Positions 9,184-17,217 of a stretch of 21,490 nt of DNA are shown piece after piece. The translations under genes and the position numbers were made by a program. Origin of the DNA: JAAXZI01 sp045863575 (GTDB lineage Bacteria > Planctomycetota > Phycisphaerae > UBA1845 > PWPN01). The notes beneath the pieces were generated by a model, which saw only the letters and a list, made by a program, of their open reading frames with translations, had not been told where the DNA came from and made no database searches. The stretch is from the NCBI GenBank assembly GCA_045863575.1, contig BTUC01000070.1:1-21490 (forward strand), in the 5' to 3' direction. Within the stretch, counting starts at the first letter, position 1. Each line of letters opens with the position of its first letter.

Positions 9184-9221
9184 CTCATCGAATGATGTCG
9201 AGCGGAACCATGGTAGACCGG

Positions 9222-9478
9222 ACGCGAGTATCCACGCGGCGTTGTACGCATTATCAACTGGGGATACATGACTTACCAGGACTTGGTCCAGAACCCCTGG
9301 TGGGCGGCCGGCTACAATACCTGGCGACCCCACTGGCAGCGGGTGTCCTCGCCTGGGCGGGTTTCGTTTTGTCCCCCGCAATTGAGCATTGCTGATGTCT
9401 GTCTCCACGGTCATCGTCACCATCTACGCCCGAATGCTGGGACGTGGCCACGACGAGCCGGTCCGAGGTCGACTCTGA
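9222..9478 (+). pseudogene. Remnant of a second heavy-metal P-type ATPase (last two helices), frameshifted
   Basis: Reading across frames gives the C-terminal tail of a P1B ATPase. One frame yields PRGVVRII and then VQNPWWAAGYNT (about 9224-9320). A second gives TPLAAGVLAWAGFVLSPA (about 9322-9385). A third gives LMSVSTVIVTIYARMLG ending at TGA 9476-9478. These line up with residues 628-698 of the CopB encoded at 5890-8046, but WWAAGYN and LAWAGFVLSP resemble other copper ATPases more than a recent copy. About 650 upstream residues are missing. The stop overlaps the methyltransferase ATG (TGATG), a relic of an ATPase-methyltransferase gene pair. Confidence 0.8.
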
Positions 9479-10071
9479 TGAAAACACGTGAAAGTGGCAT
9501 GCCGGAGGAACAGATGTGGGAGGGCTTCTTCAATCCTGAGGAAGCGCTTCGTTCGCTCGGCTTGCGCGAGAGCACTCAGAACGTGCTGGAATTCGGTTGC
9601 GGGTACGGGACTTTTACGATCCCGGCGGCCCGCATCGTCTGCGGCACGGTTTTCGCCTTCGACATCGAACCGGGGATGGTGGACGCCACGTCCCGCAGAA
9701 CGCACGAGGCCGGATTGACCAATGTGTGCGTCGAGCAAAGGGATTTCGTCGCCGAAGGAACGGGCCTGTCGGATGGCAGCATCGATTACGTGATGCTCTT
9801 CAACATTCTGCATTGCGAGGAACCGCTGGTGCTGCTGGGTGAAGCGTGGCGAGTATTACCGGAAGGTGGTCTCTTGGCTATCATCCACTGGAACTACGAC
9901 CCGTCTACACCGCGCGGGCCCTCGATGGATATCCGCCCGCGGCCCGAACAGTGCCAGGAGTGGGCCGAGCAAGCAGGCTTTCGAATGCACGACCCAGGTT
10001 GCGTCGACCTCCCGCCTTTCCACTACGGCCTGCTGTTGTGGAAACCGGGATCGGGTGGCCCCTTGGCCTGA
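9478..10071 (+). CDS. Class I SAM-dependent methyltransferase
   Basis: A 197-residue Rossmann-fold methyltransferase. The SAM-binding motif I is EFGCGYGTF (38-46), the acidic ribose-binding residue is D62 in FAFDIEPGM, and a motif IV-like stretch is SIDYVMLFNILHC (101-113). The substrate is unknown; relatives beside metal pumps may act on metalloid or small molecules. The start is set at ATG 9478, overlapping the stop of the ATPase remnant and preceded by GAGG. A longer open frame from 9268 is ATPase debris and not part of this protein. The last residues (PGSGGPLA) come from sequence that in another frame encodes a desaturase fragment, so the native C-terminus may have been lost. Confidence 0.8.
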   Translation: MKTRESGMPEEQMWEGFFNPEEALRSLGLRESTQNVLEFGCGYGTFTIPAARIVCGTVFAFDIEPGMVDATSRRTHEAGLTNVCVEQRDFVAEGTGLSDGSIDYVMLFNILHCEEPLVLLGEAWRVLPEGGLLAIIHWNYDPSTPRGPSMDIRPRPEQCQEWAEQAGFRMHDPGCVDLPPFHYGLLLWKPGSGGPLA

Positions 10072-10283
10072 TCCTGTTTGACTTGTGGATGTGTGTCTGG
10101 CAAGTGCTGAATCACAAGCTGCCGCGGCTATGGAGATACCACGCCGTCCATCATGCGGACCGAGAAGTCCACGCGTCTACAGCGCTGCGCCTCCATGCCG
10201 ATGAGATCATCCTTTTGCCGCCTTCCGGGCTAAGCTGTGTCGTGCGGGCCGCTGTCTGCCTCGACCTGCAAGGGGGCTCGTAG
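10045..10283 (+). pseudogene. Fragment of a sterol desaturase/fatty acid hydroxylase family gene
   Basis: In the frame ending at 10283 the translation runs GWPLGLILFDLWMCVWQ, then LNHKLPRLWRYHAVHHADRE, then ALRLHADEIILL. The spacing of WRYHAVHH and ALRxH matches the di-iron histidine clusters of the sterol desaturase/FA hydroxylase superfamily, which are integral membrane enzymes. The first catalytic histidines and the N-terminal helices are absent. After about 10215 the frame loses similarity, and the third His cluster is not clearly found. It overlaps the 3' end of the methyltransferase gene in another frame, so it has no start of its own and is a broken remnant. Confidence 0.65.
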
Positions 10284-10370
10284 CAGAGGGCACTCTGGCA
10301 CTAATGTATCGTGGAAGAGCCCACCAGCCACAACCCGCACGAGAACACGAGGCCAAAAACTGCTCAGCGA

Positions 10371-10574
10371 TCAGTCCACTTGCTGTCTGACCCAGCGCGG
10401 CTTGCCTCCCCGGTTCAGTCTCTTCATCTTGTACTTCTTCTTTGGCCCGCTGTCTGAATCGCCTGTTACTGCCGTGGATTGGCGCTTAGGCGTGGCGCTG
10501 CAAGCCGAGACGCCCAGTACAGACGCGGCGACAAGGCTTCCGACCAACCACTTCACAACTGATCTCCGAGACAT
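10371..10574 (-). CDS. Small predicted lipoprotein, basic
   Basis: A 67-residue protein beginning MSRRSVVKWLVGSLV with a hydrophobic signal and a lipobox VSAC ending at Cys25. The mature part is short and strongly basic (KKKYKMKRLNRGGKPRW). AAAGGAG lies seven bases upstream of the ATG, a near-ideal ribosome site, which argues for a real gene despite its size. It lies 87 bases downstream of the previous minus-strand lipoprotein gene and could be the last gene of the efflux operon. No family recognised. Outer- or inner-membrane attachment is inferred from the lipobox. Confidence 0.55.
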   Translation of the reverse strand: MSRRSVVKWLVGSLVAASVLGVSACSATPKRQSTAVTGDSDSGPKKKYKMKRLNRGGKPRWVRQQVD

Positions 10575-10661
10575 AGTAACACTCCTTTCGATCTATAAGC
10601 CACTCAGGCCAGTCCGCAACCTACCTGCGGCTGCGGTAGCGCCCCCTTCGGAGATAAGCGA

Positions 10662-11072
10662 TCAACATGTCGCACTGCGTTCACTTCTCATGTATTCGCT
10701 GGGGCTTGGGTCGGCCGCCTCGCGAGTTGTGTGCCATCTATAGCGGCTGAGGCTTCTCATATACTGTCCTCGTCGCTGATCGACATGGCACTGGGCCACT
10801 CGACATGATTGGCGATCCGTATTCGTCTGCGCAGACCGAATCTTTGCCGTCACCACGAGATTGAGTGCATGCGTGTTCAGCCCAATCGGGTCATCGTCCA
10901 CTGTGGTTGGCGGTACTGAGACGTCCTCAATATTCTCGTCCGCAATACAGTCGAGACACCGCGATTGCCAGTCGGAGTGACTACTTGCACATCCGCAACC
11001 TGAAAACAACAAAACCGAGCTCGCAATGCACAGGCGGCCCCATTTCCAGATCAAAGACCTACAGAAAACCAT
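10662..11072 (-). CDS. Predicted lipoprotein downstream of the RND pump
   Basis: A 136-residue product with a hydrophobic signal and a clear lipobox FSGC (Cys26), followed by GCAS and further Cys residues (CLDC near 39-42). AAAGGAG lies inside the first seven codons of a longer frame starting at 11093, so ATG 11072 is the better start. The pump gene ends at 11095, so the two are likely co-transcribed. The C-terminal third is Arg/Ser-rich and low in predicted structure, which may indicate an extended tail or a past frameshift. No family recognised; a periplasmic metal-binding accessory role is possible from the Cys content. Confidence 0.5.
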   Translation of the reverse strand: MVFCRSLIWKWGRLCIASSVLLFSGCGCASSHSDWQSRCLDCIADENIEDVSVPPTTVDDDPIGLNTHALNLVVTAKIRSAQTNTDRQSCRVAQCHVDQRRGQYMRSLSRYRWHTTREAADPSPSEYMRSERSATC

Positions 11073-11094
11073 GACGCTTTCTCCTTTCGTCATA

Positions 11095-14000
11095 TCAGAT
11101 GTCCATGCTTTTTCTCTGTTCTTTGCCGAATATCCGGTAGAGCAATGGAAGAACGAACAGTGTAAGAAGGGTTGACGTCATGATTCCGCCGATGACCACC
11201 GTGGCCAGAGGCCGTTGGACCTCAGCACCGACACCTGTCGAGAGCGCCATGGGTAAGAACCCGGCGGCGTCGGTAATGGCCGTTGCCAGGACCGGCCTCA
11301 GACGCTGCTTGGCCGCTGTGACAACAGCTTCGGCGAGAGGTGTTCCGCTCTCCCCTAACGACCGGATCGCAGAAACAAGTATCTGACCGTTGAGAACGGC
11401 GATGCCGCCCAGAGCGATGAAGCCGACGGCTGCGCTCACGCTGAAGGGCAGCCCTCGATACCACAGGCCAAGGACGCCACCTATGGCAGCGAATGGAATG
11501 CCGGTATAAATGAGCAGCACGTCACGGAGGCTCCTCAAGCTGAAGTAAAGCAAGAAGAAGACGAGCGCTAGCGTGAGAGGAACCAGAAGACTCAGCCGAA
11601 GCCTCGCACGTTCCAGATTCTCAAACTGTCCTCCCCAGTCGATAACGTACCCTTCTGGGAGTTGTACCTCTTTATGGATGCGCCGCTTCGCTTCATCGAC
11701 AAACGACGCGGTGTCTCGCCCAACCACGTTGCACTGGACCCTGATCAGGCGACGGCTCCACTCCCGGTTGATCGTGGCGGAGCCTTCGGTATCGTCGATG
11801 TCGGCCAGCTCACCGAGGGGAACACGAGGCCCTATTTCTGTCGGGACGAGCGTTTTCGCCAGGAGTTCACTGTCCGAACGGTACTCGTCGGGCAGCCGAA
11901 CGACCAGCGGGAAGATACGCTGACCTTCGAAGACTTCGCCGACACGGCGGGTGCCGATGGTCTCGACGAAATCAAGAACGTTACGTGCGGGGATCCCATG
12001 CCGGCCGATGCCTCGCTGGTCAACTCTGATCCGCAGTGTGGGCTGACCGGTTACCTGGTCAACCGCAAGATCTGAGGCACCCGGCGTCTCCGCCAGGATG
12101 TCCTGCACCTGGGTACCGATCCGAATGAGCTCATCGAAATCATCACCGTAGATCTTGATCCCGATATCGGAACGGATGCCCGAGATCATCTCGTTCAGGC
12201 GCATCTCGATCGGCTGCGTGAACACCATGTTGAGCCCTGGCAGATCAGCGACTTCGGCCTGCATGAGACCGATGAGCTTGTCCTGCGAACGGGCCCGTGT
12301 CCATTGCTCACGCGGATTAAGCGAGATGAAGATGTCCGTCAGTTCGATGCCCATCGGGTCCGTCGCGACCTCGGCGGTACCGATCCGACTCCAGACCTGC
12401 CTGATCTCATCCGGGAACTTATCAAGCAGCATCCTCTCAATCCGTGTGTTGTATTTAGTCGATTGGTCGAGAGAGACACCTGCCAACCGGATCGTGTTGA
12501 TGACGACCGAGCCTTCGCTGAGCCGCGGAATGAACTCTCCTCCCAGGCCCGAAGCGAAGTAAGCAGTGACCGCGAGGAGAACGACAACCGCCGACAGCAC
12601 GGCCACTCGCAGTCGCATTGCCCATCTCAGCAGAAATCCGTACACGCCCACAAGCACGCGAGAGACAAGACTGTCCTTTTCCCGAACGCGCCTCGGCAGG
12701 AAGTAGAAACTCAGAATTGGGGACAGCAGCAGTGCGATCAGCAGGGCACCGCACAGGGCGAAGATGAAAGTCCAGGCCATTGGCCGAAACATCTTGCCTT
12801 CAATGCCTTCCAGCATCAGGATGGGAATGAAAACGACAACGATGATGGCCATCCCGAAGACGATAGGCCGAACAACTTGTTTGCCGGACTCCAGGATGCA
12901 GCGGAGACGTTCTTCTCGTGTGAGCTTTCTCCCCAGTTCGCGTTGACGCTCGGCAAGCGAGCGCATGTTCGCCTCCGTCATGACGACCGAGCCATCGATG
13001 ATAATGCCGAAATCGACCGCTCCGAGACTCAGGAGGCTGGCCGCGATGGCGAAGTGATACATTCCCAGGACCGCAAACAGCATTGCGATGGGAATCGTGA
13101 TCGCAACCAGAAGTCCGGCCCGAACATTGCCCAACAGAACGAACAGTACGAGAATGACGAGGATAGCACCTGCAGCAAGGTTGTGCTGAACCGTGGTAAT
13201 CACCTCCCTGACCAGGTCGGTCCGGTCGTAGACGATCTCAACCGTCACATCATCGGGAAGTGCTTGCTTGACGTTCTCGAGTTGCGTCTTCAGGGCCTCC
13301 GTTACGACCTTGCTGTTCTCCCCCATGAGCATGAAGGCGAGCCCGAGGACCGCCTCCCCCTCGCCGGCGGCCGTCACGGCACCTCGGCGTATCTCGTGTC
13401 CGACCGTGACCGCGGCCAGATCTCGAATGCGAAGCGGCGTGCCGTCATAGGCAGCCACGACGATGCTCTCGATCTCCTCGATGTTCGTCACACGGCCCAC
13501 CCCGTGGACCAGTCTTGACTCGCCTGAAGACGTGATCTGCCCCCCGCCAACGTTGTGATTGTTCTGCTCGAGGGCCTGAAACACATCGTCGAGGGTCAGG
13601 TCGTACTTGATGAGCGCCTCCGGCGACACGACGACGTGAAACTGCTTTTCGTGGCCGCCCCACGAATTGACCTCGGCGACTCCCGGGACCTTGCGCAGTT
13701 CCGGCTTTATGACCCAGTCATGGATCGTACGCAGTTCTTCAAGCGAACGAGTCGGGTCAGTCGAACGGACGATGTAGTGGAACACCTCGCCGAGACCAGT
13801 GGCGATCGGTCCCAACTCCGGCCGCGCTATGCCGTCCGGGAGCTCCACCCCGGCGAGTCGCTCGGAAACGTATTGTCGGGCATCCGTAATGCTCGTCGAG
13901 TCATCGAAAATGGCCACAACCTGGGAAAGGCCGAACTTGGACACCGAGCGCACGGCGGTGAGTCCGGGCAGGCCTCCGATGGACAGCTCAACAGGAAGTG

Positions 14001-14196
14001 TGATCTGCTGTTCGATTTCCTCGGGGTTGAGCGCCGGTGCTACCGTGTTGATCTGCACCTGGACCGGTGTAGTATCAGGAAAGGCGTCCACGGGAAGACG
14101 CAGGAGTGTCCAGGCTCCGAGTCCCGCGATCAACAAGAAGAGGAGAATCACCAGAAGCCGATTCTTCAACGAGAATTCCAGGAGATACCTGAGCAT
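11095..14196 (-). CDS. czcA: CzcA-type heavy-metal efflux RND transporter
   Basis: A 1033-residue inner-membrane proton/metal antiporter, full length for the HME-RND family. The first helix (about 13-30) precedes a porter domain beginning LPVDAFPDTTP (34-44). The proton-relay helix reads DFGIIIDGSVVMTE (395-408), giving D395, D401 and E408 in the D-x5-D-x6-E spacing of CzcA. CusA-type Cu/Ag pumps have a different sequence here, so divalent Zn, Co, Cd or Ni export is more likely. A second set of helices follows at about 865-1020. The start lies 18 bases after the adaptor stop with a GAGG site. It should form a tripartite pump with the adaptor, but no outer-membrane partner is encoded in the window. 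Confidence 0.95.
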   Translation of the reverse strand: MLRYLLEFSLKNRLLVILLFLLIAGLGAWTLLRLPVDAFPDTTPVQVQINTVAPALNPEEIEQQITLPVELSIGGLPGLTAVRSVSKFGLSQVVAIFDDSTSITDARQYVSERLAGVELPDGIARPELGPIATGLGEVFHYIVRSTDPTRSLEELRTIHDWVIKPELRKVPGVAEVNSWGGHEKQFHVVVSPEALIKYDLTLDDVFQALEQNNHNVGGGQITSSGESRLVHGVGRVTNIEEIESIVVAAYDGTPLRIRDLAAVTVGHEIRRGAVTAAGEGEAVLGLAFMLMGENSKVVTEALKTQLENVKQALPDDVTVEIVYDRTDLVREVITTVQHNLAAGAILVILVLFVLLGNVRAGLLVAITIPIAMLFAVLGMYHFAIAASLLSLGAVDFGIIIDGSVVMTEANMRSLAERQRELGRKLTREERLRCILESGKQVVRPIVFGMAIIVVVFIPILMLEGIEGKMFRPMAWTFIFALCGALLIALLLSPILSFYFLPRRVREKDSLVSRVLVGVYGFLLRWAMRLRVAVLSAVVVLLAVTAYFASGLGGEFIPRLSEGSVVINTIRLAGVSLDQSTKYNTRIERMLLDKFPDEIRQVWSRIGTAEVATDPMGIELTDIFISLNPREQWTRARSQDKLIGLMQAEVADLPGLNMVFTQPIEMRLNEMISGIRSDIGIKIYGDDFDELIRIGTQVQDILAETPGASDLAVDQVTGQPTLRIRVDQRGIGRHGIPARNVLDFVETIGTRRVGEVFEGQRIFPLVVRLPDEYRSDSELLAKTLVPTEIGPRVPLGELADIDDTEGSATINREWSRRLIRVQCNVVGRDTASFVDEAKRRIHKEVQLPEGYVIDWGGQFENLERARLRLSLLVPLTLALVFFLLYFSLRSLRDVLLIYTGIPFAAIGGVLGLWYRGLPFSVSAAVGFIALGGIAVLNGQILVSAIRSLGESGTPLAEAVVTAAKQRLRPVLATAITDAAGFLPMALSTGVGAEVQRPLATVVIGGIMTSTLLTLFVLPLLYRIFGKEQRKSMDI

Positions 14197-14214
14197 GGGC
14201 CTACCTCGCCTTCT

Positions 14215-15843
14215 CTAGTCGTCTACGCACCCGGCGCCGAGTCGCGACTTGAAGAACTCTGATTTCATCGTATGGCTGCCTGCGACCACGATGGGCTCAT
14301 TCCCCAGAAGACCGGCCATGATCTCCGAAGAACGCCCATTCCTCTCGCCAACAACCACCCGGCGCAGTGCATACAGATCTGTGTCCAATCTAACGAACAG
14401 GTGTGGAGCCCCGTGTACCGTCTGAAGGGCCTCTGATGGAACACGGAACGCTTTCGCTGAGGTGCCCCAAAGGATCCTGACGTTGCCAAACATGTTGTTC
14501 CTGAACTTGCGATCCGGATTCTGGACCACTGCGCGGGCCTTCACCAGTCGATTGCGTTCGTCGACACTGGCGTCCACCCAGACCAGTTCCCCTTTCGCGG
14601 TGCCCCCCACGACATCCTTGATTGCGGCTTCCACAGACAGCCCCGCATGGACGTGATCCGCCTGGGACTCGGGGACAGCAAGCTCCAGCCACATGGTGGA
14701 CAAATCGACCAGGGTGAAAAGTGGCGCGCCGGGCTCGACCGCCTCGCCGACCACGGCTGATCGGCTGACGAGCGAACCGGCGTAAGGAGCGCGGACCTTC
14801 AGGATTGAAGAACTGGATCGGGTCTTTTTGATTTCTTTAATGTCCTCTGCATCGAAGCCGTAATTCAGAAGGCGCTGCTGGGCCGTTGCGGTTACAATCT
14901 GTGCCATTTCGTACTCGGCTTCGGCGCGCTGGTAGTTCTGCTCGGCGGATATCTTCTTCGCGAGTAGCTGACGCTCACGCTCAAGCGCCAGGGATTTCAC
15001 ATTCTCGTCTACGAGGGCGATGAGATAGTCTCGCTTCGCTCCCGCGACCTCCGAAGAGGCGATTTCAACGAGGACGTCACCCTCCGATACATCCTGACCT
15101 ACGTCAGCCAGAACCCGATGCACCACGCCGGAGGCAAGTGGGGTGATGCGGGCCAGGCGGTTCTGGTTGTAGCGCACTTCACAGAACACGCTAAGACCGG
15201 GGTTCGACGTGGTCGGTTCTGGCTTGCCGAGTTTGATGCCGGCCTTCTCGGCGGAATGGCGTGAAGGCAGTCTGATCTTGAGGTTTCCCCCTGCACCCAG
15301 GTTCTCGGCCAGTTCCGGATGACAGATGCCGCACTCCGCTTCCGGAACATTGTGTTCCTTGCACATCAGCGGCGAAGCCCCGCGTTCCGTCGGCCGGTCT
15401 TTCAGCTCAGGATGACAAATGGTGCATTCGTCTTCATAGACTCCATGCTCCTTGCACCACAGCCTGACTGCGGCGGAGTCTTCTGTCGACGAAGACTTCG
15501 GTTGAATCGATACCCACTTCTCCGCCGCGGCTGGGTCGCACTTCGCGCACTGCGACTCGGGGAGACCGTGCTCTTCGCACCAGTCGCGTTCCGCCTTGAA
15601 GGCGGGGATCAGGGCAGCGTTACAACGTGTACAGACAGCCTCCGGCACGCCGTGCCCCGAACAGAAGCCCAGCTTCTGGATCAAGTCCGGATTGCAGAAG
15701 GGACACCTGGCTTCCTCGATTTGATGTGTCAGGCACATATCCGGGTTGTGCTCCCCCGCTGCTTGATCAGTGCTGTCCTGCCCCAGCACCGTGAAGGGAA
15801 GCGCCAGTAGCGGCAGGATCATGAGAGTGTTTTGTGCGTTCAT
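14215..15843 (-). CDS. czcB: RND efflux periplasmic adaptor (CzcB/CusB family) with five Cys/His repeats
   Basis: A 542-residue membrane-fusion protein linking the RND pump to an outer-membrane channel. A signal peptide (1-20) is followed by five copies of C-x2-H-x6-C-x2-C at residues 37-50, 61-74, 89-102, 130-143 and 161-174, each usually followed by a P-x-L tail. The canonical adaptor comes next: lipoyl half-motif (about 218-260), alpha-hairpin (about 265-325), second lipoyl half (about 345-385), beta-barrel and membrane-proximal domain. Start chosen at ATG 15843 because GGAGAT lies eight bases upstream and the signal peptide begins there; 90 more codons are open upstream but lack a signal. 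The repeats probably bind zinc or a similar ion. The adaptor identity is certain; repeat function is inferred. Confidence 0.92.
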   Translation of the reverse strand: MNAQNTLMILPLLALPFTVLGQDSTDQAAGEHNPDMCLTHQIEEARCPFCNPDLIQKLGFCSGHGVPEAVCTRCNAALIPAFKAERDWCEEHGLPESQCAKCDPAAAEKWVSIQPKSSSTEDSAAVRLWCKEHGVYEDECTICHPELKDRPTERGASPLMCKEHNVPEAECGICHPELAENLGAGGNLKIRLPSRHSAEKAGIKLGKPEPTTSNPGLSVFCEVRYNQNRLARITPLASGVVHRVLADVGQDVSEGDVLVEIASSEVAGAKRDYLIALVDENVKSLALERERQLLAKKISAEQNYQRAEAEYEMAQIVTATAQQRLLNYGFDAEDIKEIKKTRSSSSILKVRAPYAGSLVSRSAVVGEAVEPGAPLFTLVDLSTMWLELAVPESQADHVHAGLSVEAAIKDVVGGTAKGELVWVDASVDERNRLVKARAVVQNPDRKFRNNMFGNVRILWGTSAKAFRVPSEALQTVHGAPHLFVRLDTDLYALRRVVVGERNGRSSEIMAGLLGNEPIVVAGSHTMKSEFFKSRLGAGCVDD

Positions 15844-16123
15844 CGTCTTATCTCCGTGTGTGTTGTCATTCGGTCGCGATCCGCAGTCCGTCGGACACCG
15901 CTTCTCAAGGTCGGCAGAAGTGGGCGTTGGCCATGGAAGCTCGTGGTTGTCCAAGGAATTGTGGTTCATCTGGAACCACATCTTGTCCTCGTTTTTGATG
16001 TCGCGATCGTTTGGTGGACGGTCACGTATTGCGTTCAAAGGGCAGTTGTTGTGCGCGCACGTGGATGGTGGCGCAAGCTCGCACAACGCGCGTGCCTGCA
16101 TGCTCACTGCCAAGTAGACGCGA
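15844..16123 (-). other. Gap between the Cys-rich gene and the adaptor gene, with a dyad
   Basis: No recognised gene lies here. The adaptor reading frame stays open through it but lacks a credible start. A perfect 8-base inverted repeat with a 5-base loop (TGTGGTTC, ATCTG, GAACCACA) lies at 15960-15980. No T-run follows it on the minus strand, so it is more likely an operator or mRNA structure than a standard terminator. Confidence 0.4.
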
Positions 16124-16474
16124 TCAAATCAGAAGAGGGCGGTCGCTTATCGGGAAGGGAAGATTCAGATCGTGATCGAGATTGCCGGTCGCCAAACTGG
16201 TGACATATAGCGGGAGTGATTCCGCATCGGCAGGCAAGTAGATATCCACGGGTTGTGCGTGCGGAGACTCCGATTGCAGTTGATCACACGCGCGAGCTTC
16301 GGGCCCCACGCACAGTGTGCCGCAAACGGCCGCGCAGGCGTCACATCCGCATTCTTGATCAGGCGAGTCGGAGCGGGCGTCCTCGCAACAGTCCGACAGG
16401 ATGCCTGCTGGACACAGCGCAGGTAGGGCAACGAGACCCCAAACGCCGGTGAGAATGACTAACATACGGATCAT
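16124..16474 (-). CDS. Small Cys-rich secreted protein of the efflux operon
   Basis: A 116-residue protein with a signal peptide (1-20) and nine cysteines at 21, 29, 30, 42, 44, 47, 51, 55 and 63, packed into a 43-residue stretch; the rest is Cys-free. The pattern suggests a periplasmic metal-binding protein. The start overlaps the stop of the upstream ArsR gene (ATGA, 16471-16474), so the two are translationally coupled. A second protein with the same layout starts at 21182: both have Leu-Cys21 followed by a G-[IV]-L turn and a Cys cluster. It could buffer or deliver the metal to the RND adaptor. No named family recognised. Confidence 0.75.
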   Translation of the reverse strand: MIRMLVILTGVWGLVALPALCPAGILSDCCEDARSDSPDQECGCDACAAVCGTLCVGPEARACDQLQSESPHAQPVDIYLPADAESLPLYVTSLATGNLDHDLNLPFPISDRPLLI

Positions 16475-16857
16475 GCCACAGATGACCTTTCCAGCTTATC
16501 CGCACCCATGTGGTTCAAGACCGACCGGGCGGTCTCCAACCAGAAGGGGTGCGCCAGTGTATAATACGCAAACTTGCCGGAGGTTCGATACTCGACTGCA
16601 CCCAACCTGCGAAGCTCCCGAAGGATCTGGGACGTGCCCGACATCGACAGATCCAGGGCTGCGGAAACATCACACACGCAAAGCTCCATGCCATCCAGTG
16701 CTTCCAGGGCACGCAGACGATTGGGATGGCCGAGCACCTTGAACGCGTCGGCCGCCCTCTGTAGAAGCTCCTGCGGGAGGAGTTTTTCCTTCACGCTCTC
16801 CACTTTGGCGCTGTCGAATGACCTGACCTCACAAACACCTTGCTCTGCACGAGCCAT
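16471..16857 (-). CDS. ArsR/SmtB-family metal-responsive repressor, CadC-like
   Basis: A 128-residue winged-helix repressor. ELCVCDV (58-64) carries the Cys-x-Cys pair of the alpha-3N-type metal site of ArsR/CadC proteins, and the recognition helix follows (about 69-85: SMSGTSQILRELRRLG). The N-terminal CEVRSFDSAKVESVKEKL resembles CadC's N-terminal arm, but the second arm Cys of CadC is Ser13 here, leaving C9, C60 and C62 as ligands. Expected to bind operator DNA without metal and release it on Cd, Pb, Zn or a similar ion. It is the first gene of the minus-strand efflux operon and overlaps the next gene by four bases, so it probably represses its own operon. Confidence 0.93.
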   Translation of the reverse strand: MARAEQGVCEVRSFDSAKVESVKEKLLPQELLQRAADAFKVLGHPNRLRALEALDGMELCVCDVSAALDLSMSGTSQILRELRRLGAVEYRTSGKFAYYTLAHPFWLETARSVLNHMGADKLERSSVA

Positions 16858-16891
16858 GAATGGATCCTCGACTCATTTCGTCATTTTCTGA

Positions 16892-16919
16892 ATTATAGGA
16901 GCGAACCCGGTTCCGGCAA
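16892..16919 (-). promoter_or_regulatory. Promoter of the efflux operon with palindromic operator
   Basis: On the minus strand TTGCCG (16919-16914) and a perfect TATAAT (16897-16892) are 16 bases apart, a sigma-70-type promoter about 35 bases upstream of the repressor start. The spacer contains the palindrome GAACC-C-GGTTC (16903-16913), well placed for repressor binding. Promoter seen directly; operator role inferred. Confidence 0.65.
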
Positions 16920-17217
16920 GGCCATTCTCCGTCATTTGTGCGCCCGCAGGACAAGAAACGCAAAGACCATCATAACGTCTTGTGATCACAAGGGTTGCGA
17001 TTGATGGCCGCATACGAGTTGGTGCAGGCCACCTTGCTGAGGATCGATGCCGGCTGCCTACAACATCAATGGCGGGTTCACTTACCTGATCACAGACAAC
17101 CTGCAGGCCGACATCCTTGGCCGGGTTCGGCCTCAACGGGCTAGGGCACGGCGGCGGGATGCCTCCCTTGCCCCTCCCTGTAGGTAGTGCTCCTGAGCCT
17201 GAGGCCTCCTTGGCCAT

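Noticed and set aside
9268..9477. N-terminal 70 codons of a longer methyltransferase frame
   Set aside because: These codons encode P-type ATPase debris (VQNPWWAAGYN) and then frameshifted sequence, with no methyltransferase homology.
12304..13518. 404-codon plus-strand ORF
   Set aside because: Antisense to the RND pump gene; the translation is charged and low-complexity with no family features, while the opposite strand encodes a full-length conserved pump.
15844..16113. 90-codon N-terminal extension of the RND adaptor
   Set aside because: The ribosome site and signal peptide both point to ATG 15843; the extension contains no signal or conserved motif.
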